The translations under genes and the position numbers were made by a program. The notes beneath the pieces are model-generated. The model did not search any database, had not been told where the DNA came from, and saw nothing but the letters and a program-made list of their open reading frames with translations. DNA of 64,000 bases from Erythrobacter sp. (GTDB taxonomy: Bacteria; Pseudomonadota; Alphaproteobacteria; Sphingomonadales; Sphingomonadaceae), in contig JAILWQ010000001.1 of NCBI GenBank assembly GCA_025698865.1, positions 434,001 to 498,000 on the forward strand. Direction: 5' to 3'. This document shows, in pieces, positions 9,700 through 18,932 of this stretch (position 1 is the stretch's first letter; each line of letters opens with the position of its first letter).

Positions 9700-10452
9700 C
9701 TACGAATTGTCTTCGCGATAGAAGCTGTAGTCGGGCAGTGAATGAAACGCCTCTTTCAGCGCATCGCCCCAGCTCGAGGAGATCGCCTGAAAATAGCTGT
9801 CGTCATGCGCGATCCGTCGCTCGTGGCTCGCTTCGAACGTGTCGCGCTCGATCACCATCAGGTCCAGCGGCAGGCCGACCGAAAGGTTCGCCTTGAGCGT
9901 CGAATCGAACGAGACCATCAGCAGCTTGGCGGCATCTTCCAGGCTCATCGTCCGGTCGTAGCCGCGGATGATGATGGGCCGCCCGTATTTGGTCTCGCCG
10001 ATCTGGAAGAACGGCGTGTCCATGCCCGCTTCGATGAAATTGCCTTCCGGATAGACGAGGAACAGACGCGGTTCCATTCCGCGGATCTGGCCGGCCACGA
10101 TGATCGAGGCCGTGAACCGGTCGCGGCCGCGGATGCCGTTGGCCTCCTGCCGATCGGAGATGATCTCGCGCAGCAACGTCCCGATCTCGCTGGCGACCTG
10201 GAACATGGTCGGCGACTTGAGCAGGGTGTTGTGCCGGTCCTCAGGTGCCTTGGTCCGCTCCTCCAGCAGGCTCACGACGGACTGGGTGCTCGCGAGATTG
10301 CCCGCCGTCATCAGAGTGATGATCCGCTCTCCCGGCACCTGCCAGCTGAACATCTTGCGAAAGACGGAGATGTTGTCGACACCCGAATTGGTGCGCGTGT
10401 CGCTCATCAGGACGAGCCCGCGCTCGACGAGCATACCGACACAATAGGTCAT
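9700..10452 (-). CDS. Anbu-type proteasome-like peptidase
   Basis: A 250-residue Ntn-hydrolase of the bacterial proteasome-homologue class called Anbu. Removal of Met1 exposes Thr2 (MTYCVGM), the predicted nucleophile; Asp18 in MSDTRTN and Lys33 in VFRKMF complete the proteasome-type active site. Later GRPIIIRGYDRTMSLEDAAKLLMVSFDSTLKANLSVG is typical of the family. There is no propeptide, as usual for Anbu. Known Anbu proteins self-assemble into open helical or ring oligomers, and the natural substrate is unsettled. It follows the transglutaminase gene by 9 bp (TAAGGAAATTCCATG, which supplies a GGAA ribosome site), last in a four-gene unit. Cytoplasmic. Confidence 0.92.
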   Translation of the reverse strand: MTYCVGMLVERGLVLMSDTRTNSGVDNISVFRKMFSWQVPGERIITLMTAGNLASTQSVVSLLEERTKAPEDRHNTLLKSPTMFQVASEIGTLLREIISDRQEANGIRGRDRFTASIIVAGQIRGMEPRLFLVYPEGNFIEAGMDTPFFQIGETKYGRPIIIRGYDRTMSLEDAAKLLMVSFDSTLKANLSVGLPLDLMVIERDTFEASHERRIAHDDSYFQAISSSWGDALKEAFHSLPDYSFYREDNS

Positions 10453-10461
10453 GGAATTTCC

Positions 10462-11277
10462 TTACTGCTGTACCTGCCGCTGCTCCACCGCCACGGCGAC
10501 TTCGAGAGCCTGCGTCGTGGTGCCGAAGCTGATCCCGGTGATGGGCGCGGCGTCGCTGTAGTCCCGTCCGGTGGCGACGCGGACATAGCGTTGATCGGGG
10601 CTGATGCCATTGGACACGTCGAAACCGACCCAGCCGAGCCCCTCGACATGGGCTTCGGACCAGCCATGGGTTGCTTCCTGATCGATGCGATCGTCCATCA
10701 TCAGGTAACCGCTGACATAGCGCGCCGGAATGTCCAGCAATCGCGCCGCGCCGATGAAGATGTGGGAATGGTCCTGACACACGCCCTTCCCCTGCTCCAG
10801 CGCCTCCTCGGCCGGCGTATCGACCCGCGTCGTTCCGATGCGGTATTCGACCTGTTCGAGGATGCGCGCCGACAGGCGGTGGAGCATGTCCAGCGGTGCG
10901 AGACCTTCGTCGCGCACGCCCTTGACCAGCGCCTTCATCCCTGCGCCCGGGCGGGTCAGCGGAGTCTGGCTCTGGAACGTCCAGAGGGGCAGGTGACCGG
11001 CATGCTTGCCGATGACACCGGCGAAATCGTGCGTGTCGACGGTGCCGCTGCACGTCACGACGACCTGCGTCGCGCCCGGCTCCACCCCGACCAGAGTGGT
11101 CGTGTTGTGATGCTGATCGTCATAGGTCAGCTCGGTATGGGCGTTTTCGTATTCCATCGTCCATTCGAGGATTTCCTGCCCCTGCGTTTCCTTAGGGGTC
11201 AGGCGCAGGCGCTGAAGCGCATGCACCACCGGCTGATCGAAGGAATAGCGGGTCGTATGGCGGATCGCGAGGCGCAT
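10462..11277 (-). CDS. Bacterial transglutaminase-like cysteine peptidase (Anbu-associated)
   Basis: A 271-residue protein with the N-terminal bacterial transglutaminase-like beta domain (RHTTRYSFDQPV...LRLTPKETQGQ, residues ~5-90) and a papain-fold catalytic domain. Triad: Cys167 in GKGVCQDHSHIF, His204 in THGWSEA and Asp220 in VGFDVSNG. Start: the ATG overlaps the stop of the alpha-E gene as TAATG, indicating translational coupling. In the conserved Anbu neighbourhood this enzyme is expected to cleave or cross-link amide bonds in a peptide made by the accompanying ATP-grasp ligase (proposed by comparative genomics, not tested here). No signal peptide, so it acts in the cytoplasm. Confidence 0.9.
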   Translation of the reverse strand: MRLAIRHTTRYSFDQPVVHALQRLRLTPKETQGQEILEWTMEYENAHTELTYDDQHHNTTTLVGVEPGATQVVVTCSGTVDTHDFAGVIGKHAGHLPLWTFQSQTPLTRPGAGMKALVKGVRDEGLAPLDMLHRLSARILEQVEYRIGTTRVDTPAEEALEQGKGVCQDHSHIFIGAARLLDIPARYVSGYLMMDDRIDQEATHGWSEAHVEGLGWVGFDVSNGISPDQRYVRVATGRDYSDAAPITGISFGTTTQALEVAVAVEQRQVQQ

Positions 11278-12221
11278 TAGGCGAGGAACCTGTAATCTTC
11301 CGAGATCGCCTGCGCGATCGCCGAATTGGTGGAGATGAACTCGAGGATGAACTCGTGCAGCCCCTTTTCGAAAACCGCGTCGATGGTCACATCGGCCAGG
11401 CGCGTGTCGGCATCGCGCATCAGGGCGTGGCTCTGCCCCTCGTGCCCGTGAATGCGCGCGAGCGATGCGAGCTGATCGCGCAGAGCCGAATGGCAATAGG
11501 CGAGACTGCGGGGGAACCGGCCGTCCAGCACGAGGAACTCGACGATGCCCTTGGCGTCGATCTGGCCCGCATTCAGCCAGCGATAGGCGCGGTCTCCGGA
11601 AACGGAGCGCAGCACCGTATCCCACTGCCCCGTATCGAGGCTGGAGCCGACATAGGAGAGCGACGGGAGCAGCAGGTAGTATTTGATGTCGAGGATCCGA
11701 GCGGTGCTGTCCGCCCGCTCGATAAAGGTCCCTGCCCGGGCGAAATGGTAGCCTTGGTCGCGCAGCATCGATCCCCCGATCGCGCCGTGGGCCAGCGTTC
11801 CCGCCTGACGGATCATGGCGACCACCTCGCCCACCCGCTGTTCGGGCACGGGCTTGGCGAGGATGTCCTTGATCTGGATCCAGCTGTCGTTGATCGCCTC
11901 CCACAACTCGCCGCTCACCGCGTTGCGGGACTGGCGCGCATTGTCGCGCACCTGGCCGAACATGGCGAGCACGCTCTGGGGGTTCTCCTTTTCGCGCAGC
12001 ATGAAGTTCCACGCCTGCATGCCGGTATAGCTGCCGTGGCGCGCTTCGTAATTGCGGCGCAGCCCGGCGGTCGCGATGACCGAGCGCCATTCCTCCTCGG
12101 CCGTCACCAGATCGCGGGTCAGCGCCATGCGCACCCCGGCATCGAGCAGCCGCGCGGTGTTTTCCGCCCGCTCGAGATAGCGGAACATCCAGAACAGGGC
12201 GTTGGCAGTCCGGCCTAGCAT
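11277..12221 (-). CDS. Alpha-E domain protein (DUF403)
   Basis: A 314-residue, almost entirely alpha-helical protein. The diagnostic N-terminus is MLGRTANALFWMFRYLERAENTARLLD (in pieces: LFWMFRYLERAENTARLL), and repeated helices carry Glu-rich faces such as FIERADSTARILDIKYY. The family gives its name to the alpha-E fold and always travels with circularly permuted ATP-grasp and transglutaminase genes; it is thought to be a scaffold or peptide carrier in peptide ligation, but no activity is established. GGAGA lies nine bases before the ATG at 12221. The stop overlaps the transglutaminase start by one base, and the ATP-grasp gene ends 16 bp upstream, so the three genes are one operon. Confidence 0.92.
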   Translation of the reverse strand: MLGRTANALFWMFRYLERAENTARLLDAGVRMALTRDLVTAEEEWRSVIATAGLRRNYEARHGSYTGMQAWNFMLREKENPQSVLAMFGQVRDNARQSRNAVSGELWEAINDSWIQIKDILAKPVPEQRVGEVVAMIRQAGTLAHGAIGGSMLRDQGYHFARAGTFIERADSTARILDIKYYLLLPSLSYVGSSLDTGQWDTVLRSVSGDRAYRWLNAGQIDAKGIVEFLVLDGRFPRSLAYCHSALRDQLASLARIHGHEGQSHALMRDADTRLADVTIDAVFEKGLHEFILEFISTNSAIAQAISEDYRFLA

Positions 12222-12237
12222 GAGAATGTCTCCGGCA

Positions 12238-13665
12238 TCAGTCTTTCAGCACCCATGTGTCCTTGGTCCCGCCGCCCTGGCTCGAATTGACGACCAGCGA
12301 TCCCTTCTTGAGCGCGACGCGCGTCAGGCCGCCCGGCGTGATGTCGATATTGTCGGGCGAGACGAGGACGAATGGCCTCAGATCGACATGCCGTGGCGCA
12401 AGGTCGCTCTTGGTAAAGATCGGACAGGTCGAGAGGGCGAGCGTGGGCTGCGCGATGTAGTTTTCCGGCCGCGCCTCGATCTTCTTGCGGAATTCGGCGA
12501 TCTCCGCCTTGGTCGAGGTCGGGCCGATCAGCATCCCGTAACCGCCCGAACCGTGGACTTCCTTGACCACCAGTTCGGCGAGGTTGTCGAGCACGTATTT
12601 CAAACTGTCCGCGTCCGCGCAGCGCCAGGTCTCGACATTGGGCAGCAGCGGTTTCTCGCCGGTGTAGAACTCGACGATCTCGGGCATGAAGGAATAGATC
12701 GCCTTGTCGTCGGCCACGCCGGTGCCGGGCGCATTGGCGATGGTAATACCGCCTGCGCGATAGACGTCCATGATGCCGGGCACGCCCAGCACGCTGTCGG
12801 GATTGAACGTCAGCGGATCGAGAAACTCGTCGTCCACCCGGCGATAGATCACGTCGACCGGCTCGTAGCCGCGGGTCGTGCGCATCTGCACCCTGCCCCC
12901 GACCACGCGAAGATCGCTACCCTCGACCAGTTCGGCGCCCATCTGGTCGGCGAGGAAAGCGTGTTCGAAATAGGCCGAGTTGTAGATGCCCGGCGTCAGC
13001 ACGGCGACATTGGGCCGCCCCTGCGTCATCTGAGGCGCGCAGGCGGCGAGGCTCTTGGCCAGACGGCGGGGATAGTTCGACACGCTCTCGACCGGAACGC
13101 GCATGAACAGTTCCGGGAACATCGCCATCATCGTCTCGCGGTTCTCCAGCATGTAGGAGACGCCGCTGGGCGTGCGGGCATTGTCCTCTAGCACGAAGAA
13201 CTCGTCCGGCCCTGTGCGAACGAGGTCGATGCCGACGATGTGTGTGTAGACCCCGCCCGGCGGAGTGAAGCCGACCATGTTGGGGAGCCAGGCGGCGTTG
13301 TTGCGGAACAGCCGTTCCGGTACCCGCCCGGCGCGGATGATCTCCTGCCGGTGATAGAGATCGTGCATGAAGGCATTGAGCGCGCTCACCCGCTGCTCGA
13401 TCCCCCGAGTCAGCCGGCGCCATTCGCCGGCATCGATGATGCGCGGCACCATGTCGAAGGGGATCAGCCGCTCCTCGGCCTCGTTCTCGCCATAGACGTT
13501 GAAGGTAATACCGGTGCGGCGGAACTGCGTTTCGGCATCGCGGTGCTTGCGCGCCAGATATTTCTGGCCCTGTTCGGCGAACCACTGATGATATCCGGCA
13601 TAGGCATCGCGCACACCGCCATCCGCCGTATGCATCTCGTCGAAATATTCGCCCGTACCTGTCAT
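12238..13665 (-). CDS. Circularly permuted ATP-grasp peptide ligase (DUF404/DUF407)
   Basis: A 475-residue protein. Characteristic blocks run in the permuted order: GITFNVYGENEAEERLIPFD and PRIIDAGEW (residues ~55-85), PGGVYTHIVGIDLVR and FFVLEDNARTPSGVSYMLENR (~150-190), VDVIYRRVDDEFLDPL, NAPGTGVADDKAIYSF, KEVHGSGGYGMLIG, and the end VVNSSQGGGTKDTWVL. ATP-grasp enzymes form amide bonds through an acyl-phosphate; this branch is predicted to build a small peptide or modify a protein. The ATG at 13665 was chosen since GGGGCTC precedes it and the upstream 16 residues look non-coding. First gene of the Anbu unit; the alpha/beta hydrolase upstream ends 62 bp away and may or may not share the transcript. 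Confidence 0.9.
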   Translation of the reverse strand: MTGTGEYFDEMHTADGGVRDAYAGYHQWFAEQGQKYLARKHRDAETQFRRTGITFNVYGENEAEERLIPFDMVPRIIDAGEWRRLTRGIEQRVSALNAFMHDLYHRQEIIRAGRVPERLFRNNAAWLPNMVGFTPPGGVYTHIVGIDLVRTGPDEFFVLEDNARTPSGVSYMLENRETMMAMFPELFMRVPVESVSNYPRRLAKSLAACAPQMTQGRPNVAVLTPGIYNSAYFEHAFLADQMGAELVEGSDLRVVGGRVQMRTTRGYEPVDVIYRRVDDEFLDPLTFNPDSVLGVPGIMDVYRAGGITIANAPGTGVADDKAIYSFMPEIVEFYTGEKPLLPNVETWRCADADSLKYVLDNLAELVVKEVHGSGGYGMLIGPTSTKAEIAEFRKKIEARPENYIAQPTLALSTCPIFTKSDLAPRHVDLRPFVLVSPDNIDITPGGLTRVALKKGSLVVNSSQGGGTKDTWVLKD

Positions 13666-13727
13666 GAGCCCCCATCGTGCCGCCGCCCGCCGAGTACCGG
13701 CCGAGCGCTTCACTTCTTAACAAAGGT

Positions 13728-14498
13728 TCAGACGGTTTCGAGTTCCCCCAGCACCGCGTCGATCGCGTCCTTCGAATAGACGAAGCCCATGTGGGAGCAC
13801 CGGACGGACACCGCGCGGTCGCGCTCGCCCGCCCTGCCGCAGGCGCAACGCGGGCGGACCACGCCGTCGAGCGGGCTCCACAGGGCGACCGTCTCGACCG
13901 GAGGCTTGGCGGCCGGATCGGCGTCGAATTCGGGTTCGTCCACGCGGTGCCCGGCGATCGCCTGGTAGGCCCGCCAGCCATTGTTGGCGCGCGGGGAGCC
14001 CGAGAACGGCGAGCCCATGGTGATGACCTTGGCGACCTTGTCGGGATGGTGTTTGGCCAGTTCGCGCGCGATCACGCCGCCGAGGCTCCAGCCGACCAGC
14101 ACCAGCTTCTCGCCGCGGCGGTCGTAGAGATCGATCAGGCGCTCCTCCACTTTGCCGAAGCGTTCGGCCGTGGCGCCGAGATTGTAGCCCATGCCCCATC
14201 GCTTGACGCGGTGACCGGCTTTCTCGAGCTGGCGCGCCATGTAGCGCATGCGGATCGGATGGGCGCCGAAGCCGGGCAGCAGCATGACGGAGCGGGGGTT
14301 GGCGGAGGGCGCGATCTCGTGTTCGCGGAAGGCGCGCTTCAGCGGCTCGATCACCCACGTCATCTCGTTGAGCAGCAGCAGCGCGCGCGGACCCCGCACA
14401 TCATCGGGACCAGGCTCGCGCGCCAGCTCCCAGCGTCGCCTCAATTCGGCGCGGGTCCAGACGCTGTCCTCGCTACGGCTGAAAAGCGGTTCTGACAT
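13728..14498 (-). CDS. Alpha/beta hydrolase
   Basis: A 256-residue cytoplasmic hydrolase: LLPGFGAHPIRMRYMARQL forms the oxyanion-hole region, Ser138 sits in LVGWSLGG, and FVYSKDAIDA lies near the C-terminus with His in CSHMGFV as a likely triad member; an Asp is probably in the VALWSPLDGVV strand. A cluster of Cys (RPRCACGRAG, VRCSHMG) is unusual for the fold. The family resembles PGAP1/lipase-like acyltransferases; the substrate is unknown. It starts 110 bp from divergent uvrB. Confidence 0.8.
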   Translation of the reverse strand: MSEPLFSRSEDSVWTRAELRRRWELAREPGPDDVRGPRALLLLNEMTWVIEPLKRAFREHEIAPSANPRSVMLLPGFGAHPIRMRYMARQLEKAGHRVKRWGMGYNLGATAERFGKVEERLIDLYDRRGEKLVLVGWSLGGVIARELAKHHPDKVAKVITMGSPFSGSPRANNGWRAYQAIAGHRVDEPEFDADPAAKPPVETVALWSPLDGVVRPRCACGRAGERDRAVSVRCSHMGFVYSKDAIDAVLGELETV

Positions 14499-14608
14499 GA
14501 AATGTAGGATGCCTCCGCGGAAATGAATGCCGGATGATGGCGAGCGTTCCGCAGCCTCGGTTCGCGGCCCCGTTGCGGCGGGCCGCGCCGTTCCCCATAT
14601 GTGCGCCC

Positions 14609-16800
<2,192 letters not shown>

Positions 16801-16804
<4 letters not shown>

Positions 16805-16842
16805 TCGCAGTGGCCCTGATCGCGGTGGCCCTGATCGGGTGA
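16801..16842 (+). repeat. Short tandem repeat spanning the uvrB stop codon
   Basis: A 15-base unit CTGATCGCAGTGGCC is repeated at once with one change (16816-16830) and begins a third time (16831-16838). Because the unit is a multiple of three, each copy brings a TGA in the uvrB frame, giving stacked stop codons at 16802, 16817 and 16832. Confidence 0.75.
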
Positions 16843-16894
16843 CAGATCGGCGAGGCGATTTACTCGGCCGGTCTCCTTTGCCATAGCCGTGCCC

Positions 16895-18391
16895 ATGATA
16901 TCCCGTATCGCACTGGCCGTCGCCGCGCTCGCCCTTCCCCTGCCTCTCGCCGCTCAGGACGAGCCGGCGCCGAAGGACAATCCCGCCCCGGTCGAGGATT
17001 ACACGGCCAATTCCGCGTCCGAACGGTTCAGCGGCACATTCGGCGGCAACCGGGTGAGCTACACCGCCACCATCGCGGAACAGGTGCTGGAGGACGACAA
17101 GGGCAATCCCAAGGCCGCGATCGTCACGACCAGCTACATCGCCGAGCCGCGCGATCCCTCGCGCCCGGTGACGTTCCTCTTCAACGGCGGGCCGGGCTCG
17201 GGTTCGCTCTGGCTCCAGCTCGGCGCCTTCGGACCCAAGCGAGTCGCCATTCCGGGCGATGCGAGCGACGATGGCGGTCCGCCCTACCCCATTCTCGACA
17301 ATCCCGATTCCCTGCTCGACGTGACCGATCTGGTCTTCATCGATCCGGTCGGCACCGGCTTCAGCCGCGCGCTGGGCGATACCGATCCGGCCGATTACTG
17401 GGGCGTCACCAAGGATGCCCGCTCCGTGGCGGCGGTGATCCGCAAATGGCTGAACGAGAACGGGCGCTGGAACAGCCCGAAATTCCTCGGCGGGGAAAGC
17501 TACGGCACCACCCGGTCGGCCGCGGTCGTGAACGAGCTGGAAGGCTCCTACAACGACGTCGCGCTGAACGGTGTGATCCTGATCTCCACCGTGCTCGATT
17601 TCGGTGCCGGGGCGGAGACCGAGGGGGCCGAGCTCGGCTACATCACCACCCTGCCCAGCATGGCGGTGACCGCGCTCTATCACGGCAAGACCAGCGGCGT
17701 TTCCGCCGAAGCCGTGGCCGAGGAAGCCCGCCAGTTCGCCATCGGACCCTACGCCGCCTTCCTGCTCAAGGGGCAGCGCGCCGGGGCCGAGGAACGCGCT
17801 TCGGTGAGGCGCGAACTGTCGCGGATCACCGGCCTGTCCGAGGAATATCTGGAGCGCGCAGATCTGCGGGTCAGCAGCAGCCGGTTCTACAAGGAACTGC
17901 TGCGCGACCGGGGCCTCACCGTCGGCCGGCTCGACAGCCGCTACACCGGCCGCGATTACGACAGCGCCGGCGAGCGGCCCGACAACGATCCCAGCTTCTA
18001 CGGCATCGACGGGGGCTACACCGCCGCCGCCAACAGCTATTTCCGCGACACGATCGGCTTCGATACCGACCGCGATTACGTGACCATCGGCGGGGTGGGC
18101 GACTGGGACTGGAACCTTGCCGGGGGGCGGGACAACAACGCCTATCTCAACGTGACGCCCTATCTCGGCCGGGCGCTGCGCGAGAACAGCGATCTGCGGA
18201 TCTTCGTCGGCCAGGGGTGGTACGATTTCGCCACGCCCTTCTTCGCCGCCGAATACGCGCTGACCCGCACCGGCATTCCGCAAGACCGGATCGTCTATTC
18301 CTACTACGATTCGGGCCACATGATGTATGTCCGCGAACAGGATCGCGCGAAGCTGAGCTCCGATATCCGCGCCTTCATCCGCGCGCGCTGA
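16895..18391 (+). CDS. Secreted serine carboxypeptidase, S10 family
   Basis: A 498-residue exported peptidase; the signal peptide MISRIALAVAALALPLPLAAQ supports ATG 16895, with an in-frame GTG two codons earlier as the alternative. The S10 hallmarks are the oxyanion segment FLFNGGPGSGSLWLQLG (residues ~95-111), nucleophile Ser202 in GGESYGTTRS, Asp in GQGWYDFATPF and His in YDSGHMMY. S10 enzymes remove C-terminal residues at acidic pH; bacterial members are periplasmic and poorly studied. The following lipoprotein gene starts 4 bp after the stop, so the two are probably co-transcribed. Confidence 0.88.
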   Translation: MISRIALAVAALALPLPLAAQDEPAPKDNPAPVEDYTANSASERFSGTFGGNRVSYTATIAEQVLEDDKGNPKAAIVTTSYIAEPRDPSRPVTFLFNGGPGSGSLWLQLGAFGPKRVAIPGDASDDGGPPYPILDNPDSLLDVTDLVFIDPVGTGFSRALGDTDPADYWGVTKDARSVAAVIRKWLNENGRWNSPKFLGGESYGTTRSAAVVNELEGSYNDVALNGVILISTVLDFGAGAETEGAELGYITTLPSMAVTALYHGKTSGVSAEAVAEEARQFAIGPYAAFLLKGQRAGAEERASVRRELSRITGLSEEYLERADLRVSSSRFYKELLRDRGLTVGRLDSRYTGRDYDSAGERPDNDPSFYGIDGGYTAAANSYFRDTIGFDTDRDYVTIGGVGDWDWNLAGGRDNNAYLNVTPYLGRALRENSDLRIFVGQGWYDFATPFFAAEYALTRTGIPQDRIVYSYYDSGHMMYVREQDRAKLSSDIRAFIRAR

Positions 18392-18395
18392 CCCC

Positions 18396-18932
18396 ATGCT
18401 GCGGACCGCGCTTCTCGCGACGCTGCTGCTTGCCGGCTGCAATCCGCCGGCGAGCGACGAATATGTCGCGCGCGTCGGCCTTCAGGAACGGCAGGCGCCG
18501 GGCACTCCGATCGACACGCCCGATACGAAGGGCGCCGTCTGGGCGCCCGGCAGCCGCGCCGATCGCATTCTCTACGGCAAGCCGGGAGAGCGGCCGCTGT
18601 TCGTGCTGGAATGCCGGGCGGATCGCGGCGAGCCGGCGATCGTCTACACCCGCAACGCCGATGCCGATCCGGACGCGCAGGCGGTGCTGGCGCTGATCGG
18701 CAACGGCCATGTCGAGCGGGTGTGGGTCGATGCCACCCGCGAGGGCAAGCGCTGGCTCTGGCGCGGCAGCGTCGCCGCCGACAGCCGCCAGCTCGAAGGG
18801 CTGACCGGCGGGGGCAGGGTCGAGGCGACCGTGCCCGGCGCGGGCAGCCTGATCCTCAATGCAAGTGGCCTTCCCGGCCGGTTGATCAGTGAGTGCCGTC
18901 GCCGGGCAGGCCCGCCAGCAGATCGGGCGTAA
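18396..18932 (+). CDS. Predicted lipoprotein, unknown function
   Basis: A 178-residue protein with a lipobox near the N-terminus (LLLAGCN, Cys15), so envelope-anchored. No family recognised. The body has beta-rich stretches (FVLECRADRGEPAIVYTRNA, VWVDATREGKRWLWRGSVA) and a second Cys near the C-terminus (ISECRRRAG). It begins 4 bp after the S10 peptidase gene. Its last 47 bp overlap the end of the convergent dsbD-like gene, so its C-terminal ~15 residues share DNA with that gene. Confidence 0.6.
   Translation: MLRTALLATLLLAGCNPPASDEYVARVGLQERQAPGTPIDTPDTKGAVWAPGSRADRILYGKPGERPLFVLECRADRGEPAIVYTRNADADPDAQAVLALIGNGHVERVWVDATREGKRWLWRGSVAADSRQLEGLTGGGRVEATVPGAGSLILNASGLPGRLISECRRRAGPPADRA

Noticed and set aside
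14499-14608. An SOS (LexA) box upstream of uvrB
   Set aside because: GTTC occurs twice, but with 10 bases between them, not the 7 of the alphaproteobacterial GTTC-N7-GTTC box.
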